From NCBI GenBank assembly GCA_035544575.1, contig DATKEC010000085.1, forward strand, positions 1 to 28,365: a stretch of DNA of 28,365 bases. Reading direction: 5' to 3'. The notes beneath the pieces were generated by a model, which made no database searches, had not been told where the DNA came from, and saw nothing but the letters and a program-made list of their open reading frames with translations. The DNA is from DATHWB01 sp035544575 (GTDB lineage: Bacteria > Actinomycetota > Acidimicrobiia > Spongiisociales > ZC4RG35). Position 1 is the stretch's first letter. Each line of letters starts with the position of its first letter. The position numbers were made by a program, and so were the translations under genes. Of the stretch, positions 15,261 to 22,551 are shown one piece after another.

Positions 15261-16460
15261 GTGACGACGGGTCGACACTTCCTCCAGGTCCCCGGACCCA
15301 CGAACCTCCCCTCGGCGGTCCTGCGCGCACTGTCGCGAGATGTGATCGACCATCGGAGTCCCGAGTTCGCCACTCTCACCCTGGAAATCATGTCGAAGCT
15401 CGGTCGCCTCGTGGGAACGAACGCGCCGATCGTCATTTACCCGTCGTCGGGCACGGGGGCGTGGGAAGCGGCTCTCGTGAACACGCTCTCTCCCGGAGAG
15501 ACAGTTCTCGTTCCCGAGAACGGGTTCTTCGCCCAACAGTGGGCGAAGCTCGCAACTCGCCTCGGGTTCGGGGCGCGAGCCATCCCCGGTGACTGGAGAC
15601 GAGGCGTCGACGCCGACTTGGTCGCATCCACCCTGAAAGGGGACACCGAGCGAGCGATCCGAGCGGTCGCAATCGTCCACAACGAGACGTCAACCGGCGT
15701 GCGAAGCGACCTGCAACCAATACGAGAGGCCATCGACGCCACTGGCCACGACGCCCTCCTGATCGTTGACACGATCTCGTCGCTCGGATCCGCTGACTAC
15801 CGACACGACGAGTGGGGGATCGACGTGATGGTCGGATGCTCGCAGAAGGGTCTCCAGCTTCCACCGGGGATTGGCCTGAACATACTGAGTCGGCGTGCAC
15901 TCGAGCGTCACGAACTGTCCACGGCGCACCGGGGATATTTCGACTGGAGCCCGATGCTCGAAGCGAACCGGGCCGGTTTCTTCCCGTACACGCCGCCCAC
16001 CAACCTCCTGTATGCGCTCGACGCCTCGCTCGACCTTCTCCTCGACGAGGGAATGGAGAGGGTGGTGGCTCGGCACGATCGCCACGCAGCCGCGACACGT
16101 GCTGCTGTCGACGCCTGGAGTCTCGAACTGCAATGTGTCAGGCCGAGCGAACTGAGCAACAGCCTCACGGCTGTTCGGACGACCGAGGACCTGGACGCCG
16201 ACGACCTTCTGCGGGTCGTGCGGGAACGTTTCGACACATCGCTGGGGACCGGTCTCGGTCAACTTCGCGGTCGAGTCTTCCGCATCGGCCATCTCGGTGC
16301 GCTCAACGACCCCATGTTGCTGGGCGCCCTCGGCGCGGTGGAGGCGGGGCTGCGCTCAGTCCGCCACGTGATTACTGACTCCGGTGTTGCTGCGGCCACG
16401 GAGTTCCTTGCCATCAACGACCTCGGATCCGATCCAACGACAGACCCGCCGCGGGTTTGA
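15261..16460 (+). CDS. Class V aminotransferase, serine/alanine-glyoxylate aminotransferase type
   Basis: A 399-aa PLP enzyme. The N-terminal LQVPGPTNLPSAVLRAL and HRSPEFATL, the PSSGTGAWEAALVNTLSPGETVL segment and VHNETSTGVRSDL are those of serine-glyoxylate and alanine-glyoxylate aminotransferases. The acidic residue contacting the PLP ring nitrogen is in LLIVDTISSLG, and the Schiff-base lysine is in CSQKGLQLPPG near residue 195. GTG 15261 follows AGGAG by 7 nt. The gene ends at a strong hairpin. It would interconvert glyoxylate and glycine with serine or alanine as donor. Glyoxylate could come from a CoA-ester lyase such as that at 21685-22551, which is a hypothesis. Substrates within this subgroup vary (ureidoglycine, aminoethylphosphonate relatives). 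Confidence 0.92.
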   Translation: MTTGRHFLQVPGPTNLPSAVLRALSRDVIDHRSPEFATLTLEIMSKLGRLVGTNAPIVIYPSSGTGAWEAALVNTLSPGETVLVPENGFFAQQWAKLATRLGFGARAIPGDWRRGVDADLVASTLKGDTERAIRAVAIVHNETSTGVRSDLQPIREAIDATGHDALLIVDTISSLGSADYRHDEWGIDVMVGCSQKGLQLPPGIGLNILSRRALERHELSTAHRGYFDWSPMLEANRAGFFPYTPPTNLLYALDASLDLLLDEGMERVVARHDRHAAATRAAVDAWSLELQCVRPSELSNSLTAVRTTEDLDADDLLRVVRERFDTSLGTGLGQLRGRVFRIGHLGALNDPMLLGALGAVEAGLRSVRHVITDSGVAAATEFLAINDLGSDPTTDPPRV

Positions 16461-16474
16461 CACCACGCGGCGGG
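16445..16474. terminator. Hairpin terminator between convergent aminotransferase and acyl-CoA dehydrogenase genes
   Basis: CCCGCCGCG (16445-16453) and CGCGGCGGG (16466-16474) form a perfect 9-bp, almost all G-C stem with a 12-nt loop that contains the aminotransferase stop codon. The acyl-CoA dehydrogenase gene ends at 16499 on the opposite strand. No T-run is present. Likely bidirectional. Confidence 0.65.
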
Positions 16475-16498
16475 GTCGTCGGGAGGAGCTGGGGACGT

Positions 16499-17683
16499 CT
16501 AGGCGGGTTGATCGAAAGTTGTTGCCGCCTGCAGGTGGTTTGCCGAATCGGTGCCGTCACCGTGTTGGAACGCCATGAGATCACGGATCATTTTTTCGCT
16601 GGGCGACTCCTTCATCACGCCGATCCCGCCGAGGATGTCGAGCGCCAACTGCGCCGTGCGGGTCGCCATCTGATCCGAGTGAATCTTCTGGTAGCGGGTG
16701 AACCGAGGGTTGAACGTGGGGTCGTTGTCGACGCCCCAGGCGGTCCGCCACATGAACTGTTCACTGACTTCGATGCCCATGAGCATCTCGGAGAGCATGG
16801 TCTGAACCGTTGGATGCTCGATGATCGGCTTGCCCCCCTGAACCCGGGACTTCGCCCACGCATGGCAGTAGTCGAACAGACCTCGAGCGATCCCGTTGTT
16901 GCAGGCAGACAATTCGGCAGACCCGCGGAAGAGGGCCGACCGGATCTGGTACGCGCCGTTCACCTCGCCGAGGATGTTGTCCTTGTGGACTCTCACGTCG
17001 GTGAACGAGGTTTCCCCGTTTGGATATAGGCGCCATCCGAGCTTGTCATGAATACGGGTGTATTCGATCCCTTCCTCGTCACCTCGGAGGAGGAAGCATG
17101 TCGTCCCCTTGTTGGGAGGAGCATCGTGGTCAGTCCGCACGAATACCAAGAGAATGCGGGCGAACTTCGATAGCGAGTTGAAGACCTTTGCGCCGTTGAT
17201 GACGTAGTAGTCGCCGTCGAGAACTGCCCTCGTGCGGATCCCGAGCTTGGGATCGTTGTTGTGAAGCCGGTTCTCCGTGCCATGGTCTGGCTCGGTCATC
17301 ATGATCGAGCCGTAGCAGTCGTCATCCTCCACGAAGCGGTTCAGCCAGAACTGCTTTTGGTCCTCCCGAAGCCCGTTCGACAGCGCGTGGGAGATCTTCC
17401 AAGCCTGGCTGAGACACTTGATGAAACCGACCTCGATCTGTGCGGCGGTCCAGAGGACGAGGGTGCGAGTCAGGTGATCGGTCCCTCCGCCTCCCCAATC
17501 TTCGGGAACCGCGAGCGTCCGCAGACCCAGCTTGGACGCCTTGTTGAGAAGTTCCTTCGGGAAGCAGTCCTCCGGATCCGGCCGATTGTCGATCTCGATC
17601 GCAACCGGCGCCACCTCACGCTGCATGAAATCACGGGTGAGGTCGGCCAGCGCCTTCTGCTCGTCGTCGAAAGGGTATTGCAC
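16499..17683 (-). CDS. Acyl-CoA dehydrogenase family protein
   Basis: A 394-aa flavoprotein with the standard order: helical N-terminus (QKALADLTRDFMQREVAPVA), the FAD/substrate segment GSIMMTEPDHGTEN, the beta-barrel VINGAKVFNSLSKFARILLVFVRT, FRGSAELSACNNGIARG, and the C-terminal LDILGGIGVMKESPSEKMIRD. Where short- and medium-chain enzymes have the catalytic base in YEGT near the C-terminus, this protein reads GDGT, so Glu appears replaced by Asp; the base may alternatively be elsewhere, as in isovaleryl-CoA dehydrogenase. The frame extends to 17746, but the GTG at 17683 is preceded by AAGGAG and the extra residues look non-protein-like. It is a single gene, divergent from the molybdenum hydroxylase gene, with a large hairpin in its promoter region. 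The acyl substrate is unknown. Confidence 0.9.
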   Translation of the reverse strand: MQYPFDDEQKALADLTRDFMQREVAPVAIEIDNRPDPEDCFPKELLNKASKLGLRTLAVPEDWGGGGTDHLTRTLVLWTAAQIEVGFIKCLSQAWKISHALSNGLREDQKQFWLNRFVEDDDCYGSIMMTEPDHGTENRLHNNDPKLGIRTRAVLDGDYYVINGAKVFNSLSKFARILLVFVRTDHDAPPNKGTTCFLLRGDEEGIEYTRIHDKLGWRLYPNGETSFTDVRVHKDNILGEVNGAYQIRSALFRGSAELSACNNGIARGLFDYCHAWAKSRVQGGKPIIEHPTVQTMLSEMLMGIEVSEQFMWRTAWGVDNDPTFNPRFTRYQKIHSDQMATRTAQLALDILGGIGVMKESPSEKMIRDLMAFQHGDGTDSANHLQAATTFDQPA

Positions 17684-17713
17684 ATCACTCCTTGCAAACG
17701 TGGCGCGAGCATA

Positions 17714-17744
17714 GCACTCACCGCGACACCGTCGCGTGGAGTGC
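17714..17744. promoter_or_regulatory. 31-bp nested dyad at the acyl-CoA dehydrogenase promoter
   Basis: GCACTC (17714-17719) pairs with GAGTGC (17739-17744), and inside them CGCGAC (17722-17727) pairs with GTCGCG (17731-17736). All are centred on 17729, with 2 mismatched positions per side and an ACC loop. It abuts a -10-like TATGCT (17708-17713, minus strand) and fills the spacer/-35 zone of that promoter. A two-dimer operator or a transcription-blocking hairpin are both possible. Confidence 0.6.
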
Positions 17745-17950
17745 ATCGGAGCACCTGCGGCGCCCTCGCCTCGTAAACAGGACCACGGGTGTCATGGGCC
17801 GCACCAAACGAGGAACCGCATCCCGTCCGACATTCGAACGAATCCTGCATCCGAACTCGCAAGATCGCGCGACTCGGCCTCTGCACCTTCAGGTGGCCGC
17901 AGACTCCAACTCTCGACGGCCTCGTTCACGGTCAATGCTCGAAGTTGACG

Positions 17951-17965
17951 GTGGCGGTACGCCAC
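17951..17965. promoter_or_regulatory. Dyad GTGGCG-GTA-CGCCAC upstream of the molybdenum hydroxylase gene
   Basis: Perfect 6-base arms around GTA, ending 18 bp before the ATG at 17984 and directly after a -35-like TTGACG. Position suits an operator overlapping the promoter or a 5' leader hairpin ahead of the ribosome site GAGAGGG. Confidence 0.4.
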
Positions 17966-17983
17966 ATTCCGAGAGGGCGTACG

Positions 17984-20239
17984 ATGTGCCGAATGTTGGA
18001 CAACCTGAGCAGTGAGCGGTTCCTGTACGGGCTGGGCAGCTACCTCGAGGACCTGCCGGCGGCCGACGCCCTGTCCGCGGTTTTCGTGCGGAGCCCTTTC
18101 GCCCACGCTCGGTTGCTGGGGGTGGACACCAGTGAGGGTGCGGCGATGCCCGGGGTCGCCGCGGTCTACACGGCCGCAGACCTGGACCTTCTCGACATTC
18201 CCGGGGACCTCCGCACCCCCGATGTCCCAACCGCGATGTCACGGCCACCGCTCGTGCGCACCGTCGCCCGCTATGCGGGAGAGCCGGTCGCCATCGTCCT
18301 GGCTGTGGACCGCGCCTCCGCCGTCGATGCGGCCGAACTCATCGATGTTCGGATGGAGTCGTTGCCGGCCGTGGTCGACGCGCGCGCCGCGGTGGAGACT
18401 GCCAGCCTGTTGTTCCCCGAGGTGGGGACCAACGTCGCCATGCGCGTTCACACACGTTCCGGGGAAATGCCGTCGGATGCCGATGTGTCCATCGAACTCG
18501 ACCTCTTCCAGCCTCGGCTCGCTCCCACACCGATCGAACCGTTCGGCTTCCTCGCTACACCCCGGGGGGAGGTGCTCGACATCTGGTGCAGCTATCAGAT
18601 GCCCCATCGGCTCCGCCGAGAACTCGCCACATGCCTCGGAGTGGACCCCGAGACCCTTCGCATCCGCGTGCCGGATGTCGGTGGGGCGTTCGGTCAGAAG
18701 GGACAGCTCAACGCCGAGTACATCGTTGTCGCCGCGGCGGCGCTGAAGCTGGGACGAGCGGTACGGTGGATTCAGAGCCGCCGTGAGAACCTCACTGTCG
18801 GAGCCCATGGGCGCAGCAGCCGGTCACGCATTCGGATGCACGGGGACCAGAGCGGGCGGATCCGCGGACTCGAGGTGGAAGTCCTCGCCGACGCCGGTGC
18901 CTACCCGCACAGCAGCGCCTTCGTCCCACTCTCGACACATCTGATGGCGCCCGGCCCGTACCGGTTCGACGCCGTCGACATCACGACCACGATCGTCACG
19001 ACCACGAGCCCTCCTACCGGCCCCTATCGCGGGGCAGGTCGGCCGGAAGCCGCATACGCCTTGGAGCGGGCGATCGAAGTGTTCGCACGGCGGATCGGAA
19101 TGGATGTCGCCGACGTCCGTCGGCAAAACCTCGTCCGTGCATCCGACATGCCGTACACCACCCAGACCGGAGCGATCTACGACGGGGGCGACTATGGCTC
19201 CGCCCTCGACCTGCTTCTGGAAAGGATGGACTATCCGGCGCGACGTCGCCAACAGCGCGAGGCCCGCGATCGGGGCGAGGCAGTCGGAATCGGACTGGCG
19301 GTCTTCCTCGATCGAACGGGCGGTTCATCGCTGACGCTCGGCGAATACGGATCGACGGAGGTGACCGCCGACGGCACGGTCGTGGTGCGAACCGGCTCGA
19401 CGGATTCCGGGCAGGGCCACTGGCCGATATGGCGCCGGCTCGCCGCCGAGGCGCTCGACGTCTCAGCCGGCTCCGTCACGATCGTCACCGGGGACACTGC
19501 CGAGGTACCGGACGGCACCGGAACATTCGGAAGTCGCTCGTCTCAGGTCGGGGCGAGCAGCGTGCATCGGACCGCGATCGAAGTCCAACGACAGGCGTTG
19601 GATCTGGCGTCCCGGATGCTCGAGATCGACGCCGCGGATCTGGTGAGCGATGGGCGGGGCGGGTTCACGGTGCGCGGCGACGATACGGCCTCGGTGACGC
19701 TGGCCGAACTCGCGACCCGTGCGGTGGAATTGGGCACGCCGCTCTTCGCCGAGGAGTACTTCAGACCCGGGGCGCAGACGTTCCCGCATGCCGCCCACGG
19801 CGCGATCGTCTCGGTCGATGTCGATACCTGCGCCGTATCGCTGTTGCAGTACTTCGCTGTCGACGACTGTGGCCGGATGCTCGATCCGATCGTCGTCGAG
19901 GGTCAAGTCCACGGATCCGTCGTCCAGGGCATCGGCCAGGCGCTCTACGAACGTTTCGTCCAGGACGAGCACGGCAACCCGCTCACGGGCTCACTCGCCT
20001 CCTATTCGGTTCCCCATGCCATCGACATCCCTCCCATCGCAACGTCTCACACCGAAACCCCCGCCCCGTCGAACCCTCTCGGAACGAAGGGTGTCGGAGA
20101 GTCCGGCACGATCGGCGCACCTGCGGCGATCATGAATGCGATCGTCGACGCACTCTCGCCGTGGGGAGTCACCGACATCGCCTTCCCCGCCAACCCCATG
20201 AATGTGTGGGCGGCGATGCGGGGAGCAGACTCGGTGTGA
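17984..20239 (+). CDS. Molybdenum hydroxylase large subunit (xanthine dehydrogenase / CoxL family)
   Basis: A 751-aa molybdopterin-binding subunit. Order of features: N-terminal RFLYGLGSYLEDL, SVFVRSPFAHAR-type strand, PTPIEPFGFLA, the cofactor loop GGAFGQKGQ (about 231-239), PYRGAGRPEAAYALER (about 346), GSTDSGQGHWPIWRRLA (about 475), VHGSVVQGIGQALYE and GTKGVGESGTIGAP near 702 with the catalytic Glu. PYRGAGR in place of the AYRCSFR loop shows it is not a form I CO dehydrogenase; it belongs with the broad form II/aldehyde or N-heterocycle hydroxylase group. The frame opens at 17789, but ATG 17984 has GAGAGGG 6 nt upstream. The [2Fe-2S] and FAD subunit genes that normally accompany it are absent from the window. 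The substrate is unknown; hydroxylation of an aldehyde or aromatic ring carbon is expected. Confidence 0.9.
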   Translation: MCRMLDNLSSERFLYGLGSYLEDLPAADALSAVFVRSPFAHARLLGVDTSEGAAMPGVAAVYTAADLDLLDIPGDLRTPDVPTAMSRPPLVRTVARYAGEPVAIVLAVDRASAVDAAELIDVRMESLPAVVDARAAVETASLLFPEVGTNVAMRVHTRSGEMPSDADVSIELDLFQPRLAPTPIEPFGFLATPRGEVLDIWCSYQMPHRLRRELATCLGVDPETLRIRVPDVGGAFGQKGQLNAEYIVVAAAALKLGRAVRWIQSRRENLTVGAHGRSSRSRIRMHGDQSGRIRGLEVEVLADAGAYPHSSAFVPLSTHLMAPGPYRFDAVDITTTIVTTTSPPTGPYRGAGRPEAAYALERAIEVFARRIGMDVADVRRQNLVRASDMPYTTQTGAIYDGGDYGSALDLLLERMDYPARRRQQREARDRGEAVGIGLAVFLDRTGGSSLTLGEYGSTEVTADGTVVVRTGSTDSGQGHWPIWRRLAAEALDVSAGSVTIVTGDTAEVPDGTGTFGSRSSQVGASSVHRTAIEVQRQALDLASRMLEIDAADLVSDGRGGFTVRGDDTASVTLAELATRAVELGTPLFAEEYFRPGAQTFPHAAHGAIVSVDVDTCAVSLLQYFAVDDCGRMLDPIVVEGQVHGSVVQGIGQALYERFVQDEHGNPLTGSLASYSVPHAIDIPPIATSHTETPAPSNPLGTKGVGESGTIGAPAAIMNAIVDALSPWGVTDIAFPANPMNVWAAMRGADSV

Positions 20240-20257
20240 CACCGACGGTGTCACACC
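20233..20257. terminator. Bidirectional hairpin terminator between convergent CoxL-like and PrpD genes
   Basis: Perfect 12-bp arms GGTGTGACACCG (20233-20244) and CGGTGTCACACC (20246-20257) flank one base, A20245. The left arm contains the TGA stop of the hydroxylase gene. The PrpD gene stops at 20265 on the other strand. In RNA the tip must open to form a loop, leaving about 10 base pairs. No T-run on either side. Confidence 0.65.
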
Positions 20258-20264
20258 CCGAACT

Positions 20265-21683
20265 TCATCTGACGGTTGCCTCCATCAACGCGACCGAGTC
20301 GTCGATCGCTTCGGGACCAGTGAGTATTCTTCGCAGCCGCCCGAGACCGGCCGGGGTGACGAACGGCCGTGAATTGTCTTCCATCTTCTGACGGAGTTCG
20401 TCATCACTCAAGGGCCGCTTCGGTCCACCGCGGCTGGTCAGCACCTGCTCCTCGAGGAGACTGCCATCCTTGGTCCGCACACGCAGGATGGCGGGGAACT
20501 GATACGGGAAGATCTCGTCGCAAATCGGATCTGCCACGACGGTGACCTTCGCCATCAGCTCCTGACGCACGGGATCTGTGACGAGCGCGTCGTCGAAGTC
20601 TTCGAGCCCGAGGCCCAAGCCGCCGCCGCCGAGCAGCGCGGCCACCACCGTGTACGGCCCGCTGAACTGGCCTTGGTACCCCGTCGCCGGACGTTGCTTG
20701 ACGGCGAGTGGTTCACCGATGCTCCGCACCGTGTGGCTGGCGATCCCCAGCTCAACAGACTCGATGTCCTCCGTGCGGAGCCCCGCCTTCCTCATCGTGA
20801 TGGCGGCATCGACCCCCGCATGGGTGAAGTGGTTGGCGGGGTATGGCTTGAAGAAGATCCCGGGCACTTCCCAGTCCTGGCCGAGGCCGTCGGTGAGCCA
20901 CGAGCCGTCGTATCGTCCCTTGAGAAACGCCTCGAAGAAGCCGAAGCGGCCTTCGAGGGCCGTCGGGGGTCCGGTGAAGCCTCGAGCTGCCAGCTGGGCG
21001 GCGGTGACGCCCCCGTGGGCGGCCCAGCCGCAATGAGTCCGTTTGACGGTTCCCCCGGTCCGGTTGCCCTCGATCACCCCACCGGCAAAGCTCACCGCAA
21101 TTCCCATCGCATGGGCCACACCCGACTCGTCGAGATCGAGAATGACGGCGGCAGCGGCGGCGGCCCCGATCGCTCCGCAGATCGAAGTGGCGTGTTGGCC
21201 GAACTCGAAGAACACCGAGTTCCGCGCCACCGGGTCGAAGCCGGCCATCCCGAGCCTCACGCAGATCTCCAGCCCGGCCGCGATTCCGCCCGCCAGCACA
21301 CTGCCGTCGCAGCCGGTCTTCTCGGCTACGGCCAGCGCGGCAGGCACGATGCTCGCGCTGGGGTGGAGGACCGACGGAAGATGGGTGTCGTCGTAGTCCA
21401 GGGAGTGCGCCAGAACGCCATTGGCGAATGCGGCCTGAGCGGCCGGCACCCGCACGTCCTGTCCGATGACACGGGCCTCCTCACGACCGCCCTGTTCGAG
21501 GATGTGTGCGACGGCCGCTCGGCTGGTGTCCAGATCCTGGGCGGCGATGCTCACACCGAGGGTGTCGGCGATCCGCTGGCGAACACTCCGTTCCACAGCC
21601 GCGGGAATGCCGTCCTGACGGCACGCGACTGCAAAGGCCGCCAATCCCTGAACCATGGTCGGACCCTGTGTCACACCGGTCAC
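20265..21683 (-). CDS. MmgE/PrpD family protein, copy 1
   Basis: A 472-aa member of the family containing 2-methylcitrate dehydratase PrpD, cis-aconitate decarboxylase and iminodisuccinate epimerase. It has VRQRIADTLGVSIAAQ near the N-terminus, ANGVLAHSLDYDDTHLPSVLHPSA (about 85-110) with Asp, Thr and His at the places known to matter in cis-aconitate decarboxylase, KRTHCGWAAHGGVTAAQLAARGFTGP, and FFKPYPANHFTHAGVDAA. The frame starts at GTG 21692, overlapping the lyase stop by 8 nt. The next GTG at 21683 has AAAGG 8 nt upstream and is preferred; ATG 21656 is possible. It is the last gene of a five-gene operon that also starts with a PrpD gene. It probably dehydrates, isomerises or decarboxylates a tricarboxylic or branched dicarboxylic acid. 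Confidence 0.9.
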   Translation of the reverse strand: MTGVTQGPTMVQGLAAFAVACRQDGIPAAVERSVRQRIADTLGVSIAAQDLDTSRAAVAHILEQGGREEARVIGQDVRVPAAQAAFANGVLAHSLDYDDTHLPSVLHPSASIVPAALAVAEKTGCDGSVLAGGIAAGLEICVRLGMAGFDPVARNSVFFEFGQHATSICGAIGAAAAAAVILDLDESGVAHAMGIAVSFAGGVIEGNRTGGTVKRTHCGWAAHGGVTAAQLAARGFTGPPTALEGRFGFFEAFLKGRYDGSWLTDGLGQDWEVPGIFFKPYPANHFTHAGVDAAITMRKAGLRTEDIESVELGIASHTVRSIGEPLAVKQRPATGYQGQFSGPYTVVAALLGGGGLGLGLEDFDDALVTDPVRQELMAKVTVVADPICDEIFPYQFPAILRVRTKDGSLLEEQVLTSRGGPKRPLSDDELRQKMEDNSRPFVTPAGLGRLRRILTGPEAIDDSVALMEATVR

Positions 21684-21684
21684 G

Positions 21685-22551
21685 TCAAACACCTTTCGAT
21701 TCGATACGACGGAGAAGTTCCAGCACCGCTCGTGCCTGAGCGATCACGGGAGGGTCGACGAACCTGCCGTCGACGACACCGGTCGTCGCGCCCGCTGAGA
21801 CCCCATCGAGGATCCGCCGCGCTCGTTCGATCTCATCCGAGGACGGCGTGAACACGTCGTGGATGACCGGTAGCTGGTTGGGGTGAATGGCGGACTTCCC
21901 CAGGAATCCGAGCTCTTTCACCCGGCGACTGTGCGCACGAAGGCCGTCGATGTCCGCCAGATCGAGGTAGGCGCCGTCGATCGGTGGCCCCACCCGGGAT
22001 GCGGCCGATGCCAGCACGAGAGTCGATCGCGCCACGAGAGTCGCTTCGAACGGCGGCGCCATGACACCGATCGATGCCCCGAAGTCGGCGGCACCGAACA
22101 CCAGTGCTGCGACGCGGGGCGAGGACCGGGCGATGTCGTGGGCCGCGAGAACGCCGGCGGCCGACTCGATCGTCGGATAGAGCCTCACCCCTCCCGATCC
22201 TGGTTCGAGGGCGTCCAGCATCTCTTCCACGTCGCGGACGTCGGATGCCGATTCACACTTGGGCAGACGCAGCGCCGAGAGTCCTGGAACGACGACCGCG
22301 GCGATGTCGTCGGGGTCATATGAGGCTCCGGCCCGGTTGATCCGCACATGGATCTCAGCCGACGATTCACTCGCGAGAGCGTGGATCCGGCGACCGACGG
22401 AGTCTCTGGCGCCCGCCTTGTCTTCCGGGCGCACCGAGTCCTCGAGGTCCAACACGACGGCGTCGGCCCCGCTTCGCGTCGCTTTCTTCACCTTTTGCTC
22501 GTCGGATCCCGGCGCGAAGAGAAAGCTCCTGAGTAGAGGATGGTCAGCCAA
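21685..22551 (-). CDS. HpcH/HpaI-CitE type CoA-ester lyase (citramalyl/malyl-CoA lyase-like)
   Basis: A 288-aa TIM-barrel lyase: RSFLFAPGSDEQKVKKA, the metal/phosphate region DAVVLDLEDSVRPEDK (about 29-44), the catalytic Arg in IHVRINRAG, RLPKCESASD, VRLYPTIESAAGVLAA and ALVFGAADFGASIGV. The family cleaves (3S)-citramalyl-CoA, L-malyl-CoA or citryl-CoA into acetyl-CoA (or propionyl-CoA) and a 2-oxo acid. The start is TTG 22551 with GAGG close upstream, overlapping the CoA-transferase stop by 8 nt. The first conserved residues follow within 8 codons, so no later start fits. Position directly after a class III CoA-transferase strongly suggests the two act in series: CoA activation, then C-C cleavage. 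Products could be pyruvate or glyoxylate plus an acyl-CoA. Confidence 0.9.
   Translation of the reverse strand: MADHPLLRSFLFAPGSDEQKVKKATRSGADAVVLDLEDSVRPEDKAGARDSVGRRIHALASESSAEIHVRINRAGASYDPDDIAAVVVPGLSALRLPKCESASDVRDVEEMLDALEPGSGGVRLYPTIESAAGVLAAHDIARSSPRVAALVFGAADFGASIGVMAPPFEATLVARSTLVLASAASRVGPPIDGAYLDLADIDGLRAHSRRVKELGFLGKSAIHPNQLPVIHDVFTPSSDEIERARRILDGVSAGATTGVVDGRFVDPPVIAQARAVLELLRRIESKGV

Larger units (their letters stand above)
17684..17983. other. 300-bp divergent intergenic region with two dyads
   Basis: This gap between the divergent acyl-CoA dehydrogenase and molybdenum hydroxylase genes shows no convincing gene. Short open frames here lack ribosome sites or are extensions of the neighbours. 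It holds the nested dyad at 17714-17744, a minus-strand -10-like TATGCT (17708-17713), a plus-strand -35-like TTGACG (17945-17950) and the dyad at 17951-17965. Confidence 0.6.
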
